From JAKAVN01 sp963796565 (GTDB lineage: Bacteria > Desulfobacterota > Binatia > Binatales > Binataceae): a DNA stretch of 64,000 nucleotides. The notes under the pieces were generated by a model. That model searched no databases. It was not told where the DNA came from and saw only the letters and a program-made list of their open reading frames with translations. A program made the translations under genes and the position numbers. Shown in pieces: positions 26,901 to 35,637 of this stretch (within the stretch, counting starts at the first letter, position 1; every line of letters begins with the position of its first letter). The DNA is taken from assembly GCA_963796565.1 (NCBI GenBank), contig CAWCMA010000003.1:62001-126000 (forward strand). The letters run 5' to 3'.

Positions 26901-27123
26901 TCGCCGGCTGATCGGCACGGTCACCATCGTCGGCATGGTATTCTCCAGCGGCTTTGCGATTTTTCTTGTTCCCGTCCTGTTCGTGGTGGTCGAGCGGCTG
27001 TCGCATCGATTGTCCGGACAAAATCCGTCCGGAAGAGAGCCGCAACCGGTATCCACTTCGGCAGGTCCGCGGCCGGCTGGTGACTCCACCTCCGACGGCG
27101 AGCGCGCGGCCGGCGGCGGCTGA
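23908..27123 (+). CDS. RND efflux pump inner-membrane transporter (HAE1 family)
   Basis: 1071 residues, slightly longer than the usual 1030-1050. The first helix IVAMVIAIFFVIAGAVMVF is followed by the pore-domain signature RLPVAQFPDIVPP. Central transmembrane block LLGLVLAVGLVVDDAIVVVEA near 390-410 carries the paired Asp of the proton relay. The second half repeats this at IYAQIGLIMLIGLSAKNAIL near 930. It would pump hydrophobic compounds in trade for protons, which fits aromatic or solvent tolerance. The start ATG 23908 follows AGGAAC. A Gly/Ser/Pro-rich tail closes the protein. It forms an operon with the adaptor and ends 7 bp from the convergent kinase gene. Confidence 0.95.
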   Translation: MSKFFINRPIVAMVIAIFFVIAGAVMVFRLPVAQFPDIVPPKIQTTAVYTGADALTVEQSVATPIEEQVNGAKNMIYMQSINGDDGTMTLQANFDVGTDVDLDQVQVQNRLSQALSSLPAEVSSYGLTTQQTVGLPLLVFAITSPHRTWDQTFLANYTAINIVDELARIPGIGQVKIFGAANYAMRVWVAPDTLAKLQLTVNDIVKAIAAQNVVNPAGTIGGEPAPPGQQLTYTVRAQGRLLSAEEFGDVILRANPNGSLVRLKDVARIQLGAESYNQQAFMNGAPSSLLILYQNPGSNALDAANRAKTRMKELARRFPEDMKVTLTLDTTVPVTEGAWEIVKTLLEAIGLVVLVVFIFLQSWRATLIPILTIPVSLVGAFMFFPAVGFSVNTLSLLGLVLAVGLVVDDAIVVVEAITAKIEQGRSPRDAALEAMDEVGSALVGIALVLSAVFIPTAFMAGITGSLYRQFALTIAFSVIISAFNALTLSPALGALLLRPKSPETKRRGPLASLFALFNRGFDWATRGYVSISALLIRKFVLAIAILVGFVVLAGGIGKILPQSFLPDEDQGYFIINVELPEAASLQRTTAVMQKIDDILMHEPGVLYSNGIAGYSILSQTTGPRNGVYFCLLKPYPERTDSALQAASIVASLNRKLAGLLDAQVFAFLPPAIPGIGQASGVDFFIQDRGGHDVNYLWQNTQKFLAAARKRPELAGLRFTFSPSVPQLFAAVDKDKVFKLGISIDEVYRALQTLLGGYYVNQFNRFGRVWKVFVEAEPQYRTRATEVGQFYVRNSAGTMVPLSTLVNMRKAFGPEYTTRFNEYRSIEIFAAPSPGHSTGDAMSAVAAVADAVLPRDMGYAWNGISYQQSVAGGGAGVFALSLILVFLILAALYESWSLPFSVLLSVPVAVCGAFFGLWSRHFDNDIYAQIGLIMLIGLSAKNAILIVEFAKTELERGEALVTAALNGARQRLRPILMTSFAFIFGLFPLWIALGAGAVARRLIGTVTIVGMVFSSGFAIFLVPVLFVVVERLSHRLSGQNPSGREPQPVSTSAGPRPAGDSTSDGERAAGGG

Positions 27124-27130
27124 CGCGGGC

Positions 27131-29915
27131 TCAGGCCACGTCTCTTGCGTGAGGTTCTATCTCGGCTTCTCCGGCTTTGCGATCCTGTACGGCCGGCGCG
27201 CGCGCCGAACCGGAAGAGCCCAGCGTGACGCTCTCGATCGCGGCTAGCAGGGTGGCCTTTTTGACCGGCTTGCTGATGTGAAGATCGGCTCCGGCATCGA
27301 GGCTCCGGCGCGCGTCGGCCTCCAGTGCCGAGGCGGTGAGCGCGATGATCGGCGTCCGCGCGCTGCCCTCGTTCCGCTCGCGCTGCCGAATGAGGCGCAT
27401 CGCCTCCAGGCCGTCCATCACCGGCATCTGGATGTCCATCACGATTAAGTCGTATTTTTCCATTTGTGCTTTTTCCACCGCGATCAGGCCGTTCTCCGCT
27501 TCGTCGATTCGCGCGCACGAATTTTTAAGATAGGCGCGGATGAGAATGCGGTTGTCGTTGGCGTCTTCGACCAAAAGGATGCGCAGCGGGCGCCGCGATG
27601 GCCCGGCGGCATCAGTGGATCGAGCAGCGGGCTGCTCGTGGGCGGAACGGAAATCAGCGTTGTGCCGAGCCGTCGCGGCCGCGACCGCCTCGAACAGTTC
27701 GCGTCGGCGCACGGGCTTCACCAGATAAGCGTCGAGCCCAAGCTCGCGGACGCGGCCGAGTTTGATCTTGAGGTCGTCAGAGGTAAGCATCAGGATCGGC
27801 ATGCCGTCGTAACCCGGTGGCCTTAATTCGCTCCGCCACCTGGAAGCCGTCCATCCCCGGCATGCGGCAGTCGAGCAGCAACAACTTAAAGGGTCGGCCG
27901 CTTAGCCGGGCGTGCTCGAGCAGGCTCAGGCCCTTGTGTCCGTCTTCGGCCTCGCTCACCTCGGCGCCCCGGCTGCTGAGCATCTCGCGCAGGATGAGGC
28001 GGTTGGTGGCGTTGTCATCGATCACCAGCGCGCGTATCCCGCTCAGCATCGGAGATACCGTCGATGACGGCACGGCAAGCGGACCGCTGCCGATCTCCAG
28101 GCGCACGGTGAAATGAAACACGCTGCCGGTTCCGAGCTTGCTCTCGACCCAGATCCGCCCGTCCATCAGGTCGACCAGCCGCTTGGCGATGGTCAGGCCG
28201 AGACCGCTGCCGCCGTAGTGGCGCGTGGTCGAGGAATCGGCTTGGGTGAAATTCGAGAAGACCGCTTCGAGTTTGTCGGCGGCGATGCCGATGCCGGTGT
28301 CGGACACGCTGAAGAGCAGCGCGCCGGGCCCATCTGCGGCCGGATCGCGCTCGACGGTGAGCACCACCTGGCCGGTTTCCGTGAACTTGATCGCATTGCC
28401 GACGAGATTGATCAGGATCTGGCGCAGTCGTAACGGGTCGCCTGCGAGCTGGCCCGGCACGCCAGGCCTCAAGCGAACCACCAGCTCGAGGCCCTTGGCG
28501 TGCGCGCGCAGGCCGAGCGTCTCGACCACCTTGTCGGTAAGGTTCTCGAGGTCGAAATCAACCCGCTCGAGCACCAGTCGCCCGGCCTCGACCTTGGCCA
28601 GGTCGAGAATGTCGTTGATGAGCGAGAGCAGGGCGTCGCCGTTGTTGCGCATGATGGCGAGGAAGTTTTTCTGTTCGCGATTCATCGGCGTTTCTTCCAG
28701 CAGTTCCGCCATTCCCAAAATCGCGTTCATCGGAGTGCGAATCTCGTGCGACATGGTGGAGAGAAATTCGGACTTGGCCTGCGAGCCGGCCTGCGCCGCT
28801 TCACGCGCGGCGATGAGTTCGCGCTGGGTCGAGGTCAGTTCCTCGACCTGCGCCCTGAGCCGTTGCTGGGCCTCATGCAGCGCCCGTTCGTCTTCCTTGA
28901 GCCGGGTAATGTCGTGTCCCACACCCAGGGCACAGGCTTCGCCATCCAGATCGATGACCACCGATGACGCAAGATATGGGACCACCGCACCCTGGAACAG
29001 AAAGTCAACTTCAAGCTCACGCACGTGGCCATCGGCCTTCATTTTCTGAAAGAACAGTTGGCGTTCCTCCGGTCGCGCCCATTGACCCATCTCGACCGTC
29101 GACGTGGCAAGCGCCTTCTCTCTGGTCAGCCCGGCGCGCCGTAGAAACTCGGCGTTTACGTCAAGATATTTTCCGTCGGCGAGTCGAGTGAGAGTCACGA
29201 AGTCCGGCACGGCGTCGAACAGTTGGCGCATCGTCGCCTCTTTCCTGCTGAGCAGTTCGCGGCTCCGTTCAAGTTCCGCGGTGCGCAGGGAGACCTTCCG
29301 CTCGACGTTCGTGTTGGCGGCTTCCAGGTCGGCTTGACGCTCGGCGAGCCCCATCATCTCCTTGAGGCTCTGGCCGATCGAGATAATCAGGAAGACATCC
29401 TCGAAGACCACCCATCCGATGTGCTCGACCCAGCGCCAGGGCTGGACTACGTACACGCCGTATATGTCTTGTGGCGCGAGCACCCCGAACAGGCCATGGT
29501 GAATCGCGGTTACGGCCGAGGCGGTAATCAGCACTCGCCAATCGCGGTAAAAGGCCAGCAAGGCCAGCGCGCCGAAGAGGTGGAAATGAGTCTCGATTCG
29601 GCCGCCGGTCAGGTCGATTAACAAGGCCGAAAACAGCATCTCGCACGCTGCGATTACATGACGAGTGACAGTTCTGCCGGGATACAGCAGAACCAGCGTT
29701 ACCGGCAGCATGGCGATTGCGCCGCCGAGAAAAATCGCGGCCCATACGTGGACGTTGATGGAGCTCTCGGCCCCGGCCCAGGTTTTGGGCGAAAGGCAAA
29801 GCGCGACCACGACTGCGCCGATCCATTGCACCACCATCAGCACCGCAAACAGCCGGTCGGTCTGCTTGAAGATGCGCAGCCGCAGCTCATCGAACAGCAC
29901 CGCTGCGCGCGGCAT
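27131..29915 (-). CDS. Hybrid histidine kinase with two receiver domains, frameshifted
   Basis: About 927 residues once a single-base frameshift at 27811-27815 (probably an extra C in CCC) is corrected. Order: five or so membrane helices (25-190) with a conserved GGRIETHFHLFG loop, a PAS domain (about 240-350), HisKA with HEIRTPMNAIL, and HATPase with GGSGLGL. Next comes a first receiver (DDNATNR, phosphorylated Asp in LLLDCRMPG), interrupted after ERIKATG and resuming at MPILMLTSDD. A second receiver closes it (VEDANDNR, Asp in MDIQMPVMDG). ATG 29915 has AAGGAG 6 nt upstream and is preferred to 29957. No output domain is present, so it signals by phosphotransfer. It follows the RedB-like gene by 29 bp. 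Confidence 0.88.
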
Positions 29916-29944
29916 GTTGTCTCCTTGCGATTCGAAGTCCTGAT

Positions 29945-30580
29945 CTATTTCGGACACAGTTTGGTACTCGACTTTGCCGGGGACGATCGCGGGGTGAAAA
30001 GCGCGCAGCCATAGACCGCTGTCTGCCGGCTGGCGTGCGATGTGGGTCGGTCGAGCAGCGCGGCGATCTCGCTAGCTCCGGCGCTGTCGCCGTACAGGCC
30101 GCGCGCCGCCGTGATTCCGCCGCTGAACAACAAGCGCCCGTCGCGGCCATACACCATCGTCTGTCCCGAGGTCGCGGCACCGAACAGGCGCGCCTCACGC
30201 CCGTCATCGACCGCCACGCTGACTCCTGGTATCGCCGTGGCGGCGCGCCACAGGCTGGTCTCTATCCAATTGTTTTTGAAACCAGGCGGCCGGATGAAAA
30301 CCACGCTGGCGTCGACTCGTCCTCTCGCTTGCGCCATAAGGATTTCCAACTCGTCGACAGCGGCACGCGTGCAGGGACAGTGCGGATGAACAACCATCAC
30401 AAGTGTGAGCGAGCTGGACTTGTGGGCGAGCCGGCTTTGAGCGGGCCAAAACGCGGGCGGAGTTCCGGCGACCCCCGGCGTTAACGAGTAGCGCCAGAGA
30501 ATTGCCATGCCGCCGACAATCGCGATAATCAATGCGGCGGCGCCGATCAGCGTCAGCAATGCGGTGCTTGTCTTACTCAC
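29945..30580 (-). CDS. RedB-like membrane-anchored thioredoxin-fold protein
   Basis: 211 residues. One N-terminal transmembrane helix (about 6-30, ALLTLIGAAALIIAIVGGM) places the rest in the periplasm. The motif HPHCPCTRA near 69-77 is the CxC form found in RedB-type proteins, not the CxxC of thioredoxin. The following VDELEILMAQ helix and later GATSGQTMVYGRDGRLLFSGGIT complete the fold. Such proteins are thought to act as redox or copper-responsive partners. I chose GTG 30580, with GGAG 8 nt upstream, since the frame further upstream lacks a signal. It is the first gene of a two-gene operon with the hybrid kinase, which suggests that it feeds a redox signal to the sensor. Confidence 0.72.
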   Translation of the reverse strand: MSKTSTALLTLIGAAALIIAIVGGMAILWRYSLTPGVAGTPPAFWPAQSRLAHKSSSLTLVMVVHPHCPCTRAAVDELEILMAQARGRVDASVVFIRPPGFKNNWIETSLWRAATAIPGVSVAVDDGREARLFGAATSGQTMVYGRDGRLLFSGGITAARGLYGDSAGASEIAALLDRPTSHASRQTAVYGCALFTPRSSPAKSSTKLCPK

Positions 30581-30908
30581 GTCGCAGGCTCCGAGACGGA
30601 CCGGCCTCGGCAAATGATCGCCGCCCTGTCGTCAGCGCTGCCGCTTGCGGACCCTGTCGGTGAAGTACGCAAGAGCGATGCCCGACAAAACTCGGAGCGC
30701 TGGAGCAGAGCAGCGAGGCGTTGGAGCTTTAAGTAGCTTGCAAGGCGGAGCGACCTGTGTGGGAAACGAACGAGTGTGCCGAATTCGGTCGCGCGCGGGT
30801 AAGCGAGCGCGCCTCAAACGGACGTCGAGCGGCCCTGGCTGAGATAGGGCTGGAAAACTGCCAGTTGCTCGCCGCCCCAGGCGGTCGGCGCACGGCGTCG
30901 GCCTTTTT
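30581..30908. other. Intergenic region without a recognisable gene
   Basis: This interval precedes the RedB/kinase operon and follows the enoyl-CoA hydratase stop, both on the minus strand. A minus-strand open frame ends at 30632 (LSGIALAYFTDRVRKRQR), but it has no start signal or family features. It contains a GC-rich imperfect hairpin near 30785-30815 that could end the hydratase transcript. I see no clear promoter. Confidence 0.4.
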
Positions 30909-31715
30909 CTATTTGCCCTTGTAGTTCGGCTTGCGCTTTTCGATGAATGCGCGCGGGCCCTCGCGCGCGTCTTCGGTTTTGCGGATGAAGCGTTGCGCCT
31001 CGTTTTCGATTTTGAAGGCGGCCTCGAACGGCAGCCCCGAGCACTTTTCCACCGTCTCCTTGATTGCGCGCACGGCCAGCGGGCCGTTTTCCGCAATCGC
31101 GTGCGCCAGCTCCTGTGCCTTCGCCATTACTTGTTCCGGCGGCAACACGTAGTTGATGAGTCCGAGCCGCCATGCCTCGGCGGCCGGGATGCGGTTGCCG
31201 GTCAGCAGAATCTCCATCGCCTTGCAGTACGGCATTTGGCGCACCAGCCTTACCAGCGAGCCGCCGGCCGGGATGATCGCCCACTTGACCTCCTGCAGGG
31301 CGAAGCTCGCCGAGTCGGCCGCCACGCGCAGATCGGTCGCCTGCATCAACTCGAGACCGCCCGCGATGCAAAATCCATTGACCGCCGCGATCACCGGCTT
31401 GTACAGGTTCCATCCGCGCAGCAGCGCCATCGCGCCGATCTTCGGGTTCTCCTTGAGCTTGTGGTCCCACTCATCCTCGGGCTGGCGCGCGCCGGTCATC
31501 AGCGGAATCATCCGCGCCAGGTCGGCGCCGGCCGAGAAAGCCTTGTTGCCTGCGCCGGTTATGATGGCGGCCCGCACCTCGTCGTCGTCGGCCACGCGCT
31601 GCCAGGCTTCGGCCAGCCGCACGACGACTTCAGGGTTCATCGCGTTATGGACCTCGGGACGATTGATGGTGAGGTAGGCGATGTGGTCGCGGATTTCGAA
31701 CAACAACGCTGGCAT
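30909..31715 (-). CDS. Enoyl-CoA hydratase/isomerase family protein
   Basis: 268 residues, crotonase fold. The N-terminus is IAYLTINRPEVHNAMNPEV. The first oxyanion segment FSAGADLARM lies near 70. The second, NGFCIAGGLELMQATDLRVAA, lies near 120. The usual catalytic Glu pair region reads LQEVKWAIIPAGGSLVRL, with Glu at the first position and Pro-Ala-Gly at the second. The chemistry may thus be isomerase or hydrolase rather than hydratase. ATG 31715 with GGAG 6 nt upstream is preferred over the frame start at 31796. It is divergent from the first CaiB/BaiF gene, 204 bp away. Those neighbours make a CoA-thioester pathway likely. Confidence 0.88.
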   Translation of the reverse strand: MPALLFEIRDHIAYLTINRPEVHNAMNPEVVVRLAEAWQRVADDDEVRAAIITGAGNKAFSAGADLARMIPLMTGARQPEDEWDHKLKENPKIGAMALLRGWNLYKPVIAAVNGFCIAGGLELMQATDLRVAADSASFALQEVKWAIIPAGGSLVRLVRQMPYCKAMEILLTGNRIPAAEAWRLGLINYVLPPEQVMAKAQELAHAIAENGPLAVRAIKETVEKCSGLPFEAAFKIENEAQRFIRKTEDAREGPRAFIEKRKPNYKGK

Positions 31716-31919
31716 TGCTGGCTCCGTTTGGCGTACGAATTTAATCATCGTATCTATCGGCATTCGCGGCGCACTGACAAGAGACCAGCGGCGCATCGCG
31801 ATGGCGAGCGAGCGAATCGTGTAGGTGTTGTTCCGCGAATTGCGCTATGGAGGAGTTGGCGCCGTCAGTGTCGTTGGGAGCGCGGAACTTTTGAGCGATG
31901 AATCCGGGAGGCGACGAAA

Positions 31920-33131
31920 TTGGCTGCCGCAGCGCTGGATGACCTCAAGGTCGTCGAGTACGCCACGATGGTCTCGGGACCGATGTGCGGCAAACTGTTC
32001 GCCGACATGGGCGCCGAGGTGATCAAGATTGAGCCGCCGGGCCTGGGCGACGAGGCGCGCAGTCATCCGCCGTTTCCCGGTGACCTGCCGCATCCGGAAA
32101 AGAGCGGGCTCTTTCTCTATCTCAATACCAGCAAGAAAAGCGTGACGCTCGATCCCGCCATGGCGAGCGGCGCCGAAATCTTCAAGCGCCTCGTGCGCGA
32201 CGCCGACGTTCTAATCGAGAACCATCCGCCGGGCCACATGGGAAGCCTCGGGCTTGGCTACGGAGTCCTGCGCGCGCTCAATCCACGATTGATCGTCACC
32301 TCGGTGACCCCCTTCGGGCAAAGTGGTCCGTATGCCGGATGGAAAGGCTCGGACCTTATCGAATGGGCGATGAGCCTGACCGGCTACAACACGCCGACGC
32401 TGATCAACGATTCGATGAGCGAGAATCCGCTGCGCGCGCCGGGCCGTCAGGCCGACATGATGGGCGCGACGACGGCGGCGGCGGCGACGATGCTGGCGCT
32501 GTTCCATCGCGAGGCGACGGGCGCCGGGCAATGGGTCGACGTCGCGTGCTGGCAGGCGGTGGTCAATACGGCGAAGATCGAAATGATCGTTTACAGCTAC
32601 GCCGGGATGCCTTATAGCCGGCTGCGCGCCAATGCCAAGGCCGGGCTGGAGCCGTCGCAATGCCGCGACGGATACGTTTACGTGCTGTGGGTGGTGGACT
32701 CGCACTTCGAGGCGCTCAAGGAACTGCTCGGCCATCCGGAAGCGCTGGAAGCCGACCTGTTCAAGAACACCGCGGAGCGCGCCGAGTATGACGACGTCGT
32801 TCGTCCGCTGATCCAGCGCGAGCTTCTCAAGCATGACATGGACTGGCTGGTGCGCGAGGGGCAGAAAATCGGATTGCCGATCGGCCCGGTGCTGACGGTC
32901 GCGCAGGCCGCCGAACATCCGCATCTCAAGGAACGCGCGGCTTTCGTCGAGATCGACCATCCGGTTGCGGGCCGTTTCCGCTATCCGGGACCGCTGGTGC
33001 GGCTGACCGCGACGCCGCCCGTCGCGCGCCGTGCGCCGCTGCTCGGCGAGCATAACGAAGAGATCCTGTGCGGGCGACTTGGCTGCTCGCGCGAGGAACT
33101 CGCGGGACTTCGCGCCGCCGGCGTGATTTGA
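31920..33131 (+). CDS. CaiB/BaiF (type III) CoA transferase, first of a pair
   Basis: 403 residues. It carries the family start LKVVEYATMVSGPMCGKLFADMGAEVIKIE, the aspartyl nucleophile segment GRQADMMGAT (Asp near 181), and the later EATGAGQWVDVA block. It transfers CoA between organic acids. Translation starts at an unusual TTG (31920). GGGAGG is 8 nt upstream and the first in-frame ATG would remove the conserved N-terminus, so TTG is well supported. The second transferase follows after 16 bp, and the two may form a heteromer. A thiolase-like gene and a DUF35 gene come next on the same strand. Confidence 0.92.
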   Translation: MAAAALDDLKVVEYATMVSGPMCGKLFADMGAEVIKIEPPGLGDEARSHPPFPGDLPHPEKSGLFLYLNTSKKSVTLDPAMASGAEIFKRLVRDADVLIENHPPGHMGSLGLGYGVLRALNPRLIVTSVTPFGQSGPYAGWKGSDLIEWAMSLTGYNTPTLINDSMSENPLRAPGRQADMMGATTAAAATMLALFHREATGAGQWVDVACWQAVVNTAKIEMIVYSYAGMPYSRLRANAKAGLEPSQCRDGYVYVLWVVDSHFEALKELLGHPEALEADLFKNTAERAEYDDVVRPLIQRELLKHDMDWLVREGQKIGLPIGPVLTVAQAAEHPHLKERAAFVEIDHPVAGRFRYPGPLVRLTATPPVARRAPLLGEHNEEILCGRLGCSREELAGLRAAGVI

Positions 33132-33147
33132 CCGGAGAGAGCGAGCG

Positions 33148-34368
33148 ATGACGCGTCTGCCGCTTGAAGGAATTCGGGTCACCGATTTCAGTTGGATCAT
33201 CAACGGGCCGCAAACCGGCCTGTGGCTCGCGGCGATGGGCGCCGAGGTCATCAAGATCGAATCGCAGGTCTATCTCGATTTCATGCGGCTCAATCCCTCG
33301 TTCATGGCCGCGGGCCTCTCGGGAGTTGACAATAACGGCGGCTACCACACGCTCAACTACGGCAAGAAATCGATCAACCTCAACATCAAGACGCCGCGCG
33401 GCAAGGAACTCGCCTACGAACTCGTCAAGCGCAGCGATTTCGTACTGGAGTGCTATCCGGCGCCGCTCTCACGCCGGCTCGGGCTCAGCTACGAGGAACT
33501 GCGAGCGGTCAAACGCGACATCATCGTGATCTCGGTCTCGCTGCTGGGCAAAACCGGAACCGAACCGGCCGACTGGGTCGGATGGGGTCCGATGGCGTGC
33601 TCGTTCGTCGGCACCTTCGACGCACAGGGCTATCCGGGCGGCGCGCCGCGCCATACCGGCGGCACCTGGCCCGACTACGCAATCGGCACCGCGGTGGTCT
33701 TTCACCTGCTCGCCGCGCTGCGCCATCGCGATCGCACCGGCGAAGGCCAGTGGCTCGACGCCAGCATGGGCGAGACCGTAATCGGCGAAACGCCTGAGTG
33801 GTACATGGACTATTTCATGAACGGGCGCGACCGCCGGCAATGGGCCAACCGCGACGACGTGATGGCGCCGCACAATACCTATCCGTGCGCGGGCGACGAC
33901 GAGTGGATAGCCATTGCAGTAGGCAATGACGCCGAATGGCGGGCGCTATGCGAGGTTATGGGCAATCCCGCTTGGACCAGAGAGTCGAAATTCGCCGACC
34001 AATCCGCTCGCTGGCACAATAGCGATGCGCTCGACGCCCATCTGCGGGAATGGACACGCGATCATCAGCATATCGAGCTGGCCGAGCGCCTTCAGCGCGC
34101 GGGGGTGCCGGCCGGGCCCGTGCTCGACAGCGTCGAGATTCATCAGGACCGTCATCTGTGGGAATCGGGCTACTGGTGGGAGCTCGACCATCATACGGCC
34201 GGCAAACGCGTGATGCCGGGAATTCCGGCCAAGCTCGGCAACGTGTCCCGCTTCAACTACAATCCGCCGCCGGACCTGGGGCAGCACAACTTCGAAGTCT
34301 TCAACGGCATCCTGGGGCTGTCGAAGAAAGAGATCGCCGCACTGATGGAATCGAAGGTGATCTACTGA
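33148..34368 (+). CDS. CaiB/BaiF CoA transferase, second of a pair
   Basis: 406 residues. It has the family N-terminus IRVTDFSWIINGPQTGLWLAAMGAEVIKIE, the Rossmann-type half, and the candidate catalytic Asp in TGGTWPDYAIGT (near 176). GEGQWLDASMGE follows. It differs clearly from its neighbour (different N-terminal loop and a longer mid-part), so the pair is not a recent duplication. It would move CoA onto or off an organic acid. Sixteen bp separate it from the first transferase. Its last codons and stop lie inside a 14-bp tandem repeat (34353-34408). Confidence 0.92.
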   Translation: MTRLPLEGIRVTDFSWIINGPQTGLWLAAMGAEVIKIESQVYLDFMRLNPSFMAAGLSGVDNNGGYHTLNYGKKSINLNIKTPRGKELAYELVKRSDFVLECYPAPLSRRLGLSYEELRAVKRDIIVISVSLLGKTGTEPADWVGWGPMACSFVGTFDAQGYPGGAPRHTGGTWPDYAIGTAVVFHLLAALRHRDRTGEGQWLDASMGETVIGETPEWYMDYFMNGRDRRQWANRDDVMAPHNTYPCAGDDEWIAIAVGNDAEWRALCEVMGNPAWTRESKFADQSARWHNSDALDAHLREWTRDHQHIELAERLQRAGVPAGPVLDSVEIHQDRHLWESGYWWELDHHTAGKRVMPGIPAKLGNVSRFNYNPPPDLGQHNFEVFNGILGLSKKEIAALMESKVIY

Positions 34369-34408
34369 AGGTGATCTACTGAAGGTGATCTACTGAAGGT
34401 GATCTGAC
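34353..34408. repeat. 14-bp tandem repeat running across a stop codon
   Basis: Unit GAAGGTGATCTACT, three exact copies (34353-34394), a fourth ending in GAC, and a degenerate fifth start. The TGA stop of the second CoA transferase (34366-34368) spans the first/second copy boundary, so the stop region itself has been multiplied. The period equals that at 14176 and 41587. Confidence 0.97.
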
Positions 34409-34452
34409 TGAAGGCGATCTCGGAGCCGCGCTCGCGAGGGTCGGTGAAAAGA

Positions 34453-35625
34453 ATGGAGTCACTGAAAGACAAGGCGTGCATCGTGGGCGTGGGTGAGAGC
34501 GCGTTCACGCGCGGCTCGGGCAAGACCGAACTTCAACTGATGCTTGAAGCCTCCACCAGGGCGCTCGATGACGCGGGCCTTAAGCCCCACGACATCGACG
34601 GCATCGTGGGGCCGCCGCTGGGCGCCACGGCCGAACATTTTGCGGCCAACCTCGGAATCGAGGATCTGCGCTACTCGGCATACGTGCAGATGGGCGGTGC
34701 GAGCCCGGTGGTGGCGCTGCAAAGCGCCGCGATGGCGGTGGCTTTCGGCGTCGCCGATTGCGTGCTGGTGCCCTGCGGATGGAACGGCTACTCGGTGATG
34801 CGCGTGAGCGCGGGCGGGCAGGGCGGAAGCGGCTCGGCGCCGCCAGGGCCGCTCGCCGGCACCATCGGCGCGTATTATTTGCCCTACGGCGCGATAGCGC
34901 CCGTGCAATGGTACGCGTGGCTAGCGACCCGCCACATGAAACTCTACGGCACGCCGTTCGAAACGATGGGCACGATCGCGGTGACCTCGCGCAAGCACGC
35001 CCAGCTCAATCCGCAGGCTTACATGCGCGGCCGTCCGCTCACGATGGACGACTATCTCAAGTCGCGCTGGGTCTCGTATCCGTTTCGGCTTTACGACTGC
35101 TGCCTGGAGACCGACGCCGCCGGCGCCGTAATCGTCACTTCGCCCGAGCGCGCACGCGACCTGCGCCGCCCGCCGGTGTATATCTCCGGCGTCGCCGAGG
35201 GCCATCCTTATCCTGCCGACGATATTCCGGCACGACCCGACCCGTTCGTGATCGGACTGACCTTCGCCGCGCCCAAAGCGTTTCGGATGGCAGGCATCAC
35301 GCCCAAGGACCTCGACTTTGCCGAAATCTACGACTGCTTCACCTACGTCGTGATGCTCCAGATCGAAGCACTGGGTTTGTGCAAACGCGGCGAGGTCAAG
35401 GACTTCGTCATACCCGAGCGGATCGGGCTTGGCGGCGAGTTACCGATCAACACGCACGGCGGCCTTCATTCCGAGGCGCACGTTTGGGGCATCAATCATA
35501 TCGTCGAAGCCACCCGCCAGTTGCGCCGCGAATGCGGCGAGCGCCAGGTCAAGGACGCGGAGGTAGGGCTGGTGACGGGATGGGGCGACTTCGGCGACGG
35601 CGGATTGGCGATCCTGAGGAGGTAG
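34453..35625 (+). CDS. Thiolase-like protein without the usual nucleophilic cysteine (Ltp2-type)
   Basis: 390 residues from ATG 34453 (GTG 34444 is an alternative). The thiolase fold is plain: N-terminal ACIVGVGESAFTRG, then the loop normally holding the nucleophilic Cys, here QMGGASPVVALQSAAMAVA, with no cysteine at the usual place. The C-terminal end keeps the second-half motifs: NTHGGLHSEAHVWGINHIVEA and a late GWGDFGDGG. A DUF35 zinc-ribbon/OB protein follows after 12 bp. The thiolase-like plus DUF35 pair is the layout of the steroid side-chain retro-aldolase Ltp2-ChsH2. The product may therefore be a CoA-ester aldolase or condensing enzyme. The substrate is unknown. Confidence 0.82.
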   Translation: MESLKDKACIVGVGESAFTRGSGKTELQLMLEASTRALDDAGLKPHDIDGIVGPPLGATAEHFAANLGIEDLRYSAYVQMGGASPVVALQSAAMAVAFGVADCVLVPCGWNGYSVMRVSAGGQGGSGSAPPGPLAGTIGAYYLPYGAIAPVQWYAWLATRHMKLYGTPFETMGTIAVTSRKHAQLNPQAYMRGRPLTMDDYLKSRWVSYPFRLYDCCLETDAAGAVIVTSPERARDLRRPPVYISGVAEGHPYPADDIPARPDPFVIGLTFAAPKAFRMAGITPKDLDFAEIYDCFTYVVMLQIEALGLCKRGEVKDFVIPERIGLGGELPINTHGGLHSEAHVWGINHIVEATRQLRRECGERQVKDAEVGLVTGWGDFGDGGLAILRR

Positions 35626-35637
35626 CCAAGAGTAACA

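Noticed and set aside
30632..31096. Minus-strand frame of 154 codons ending LSGIALAYFTDRVRKRQR
   Set aside because: Most of it overlaps the enoyl-CoA hydratase in another frame and is Arg/Ser-rich. The short hydrophobic end alone is not enough to call a gene.
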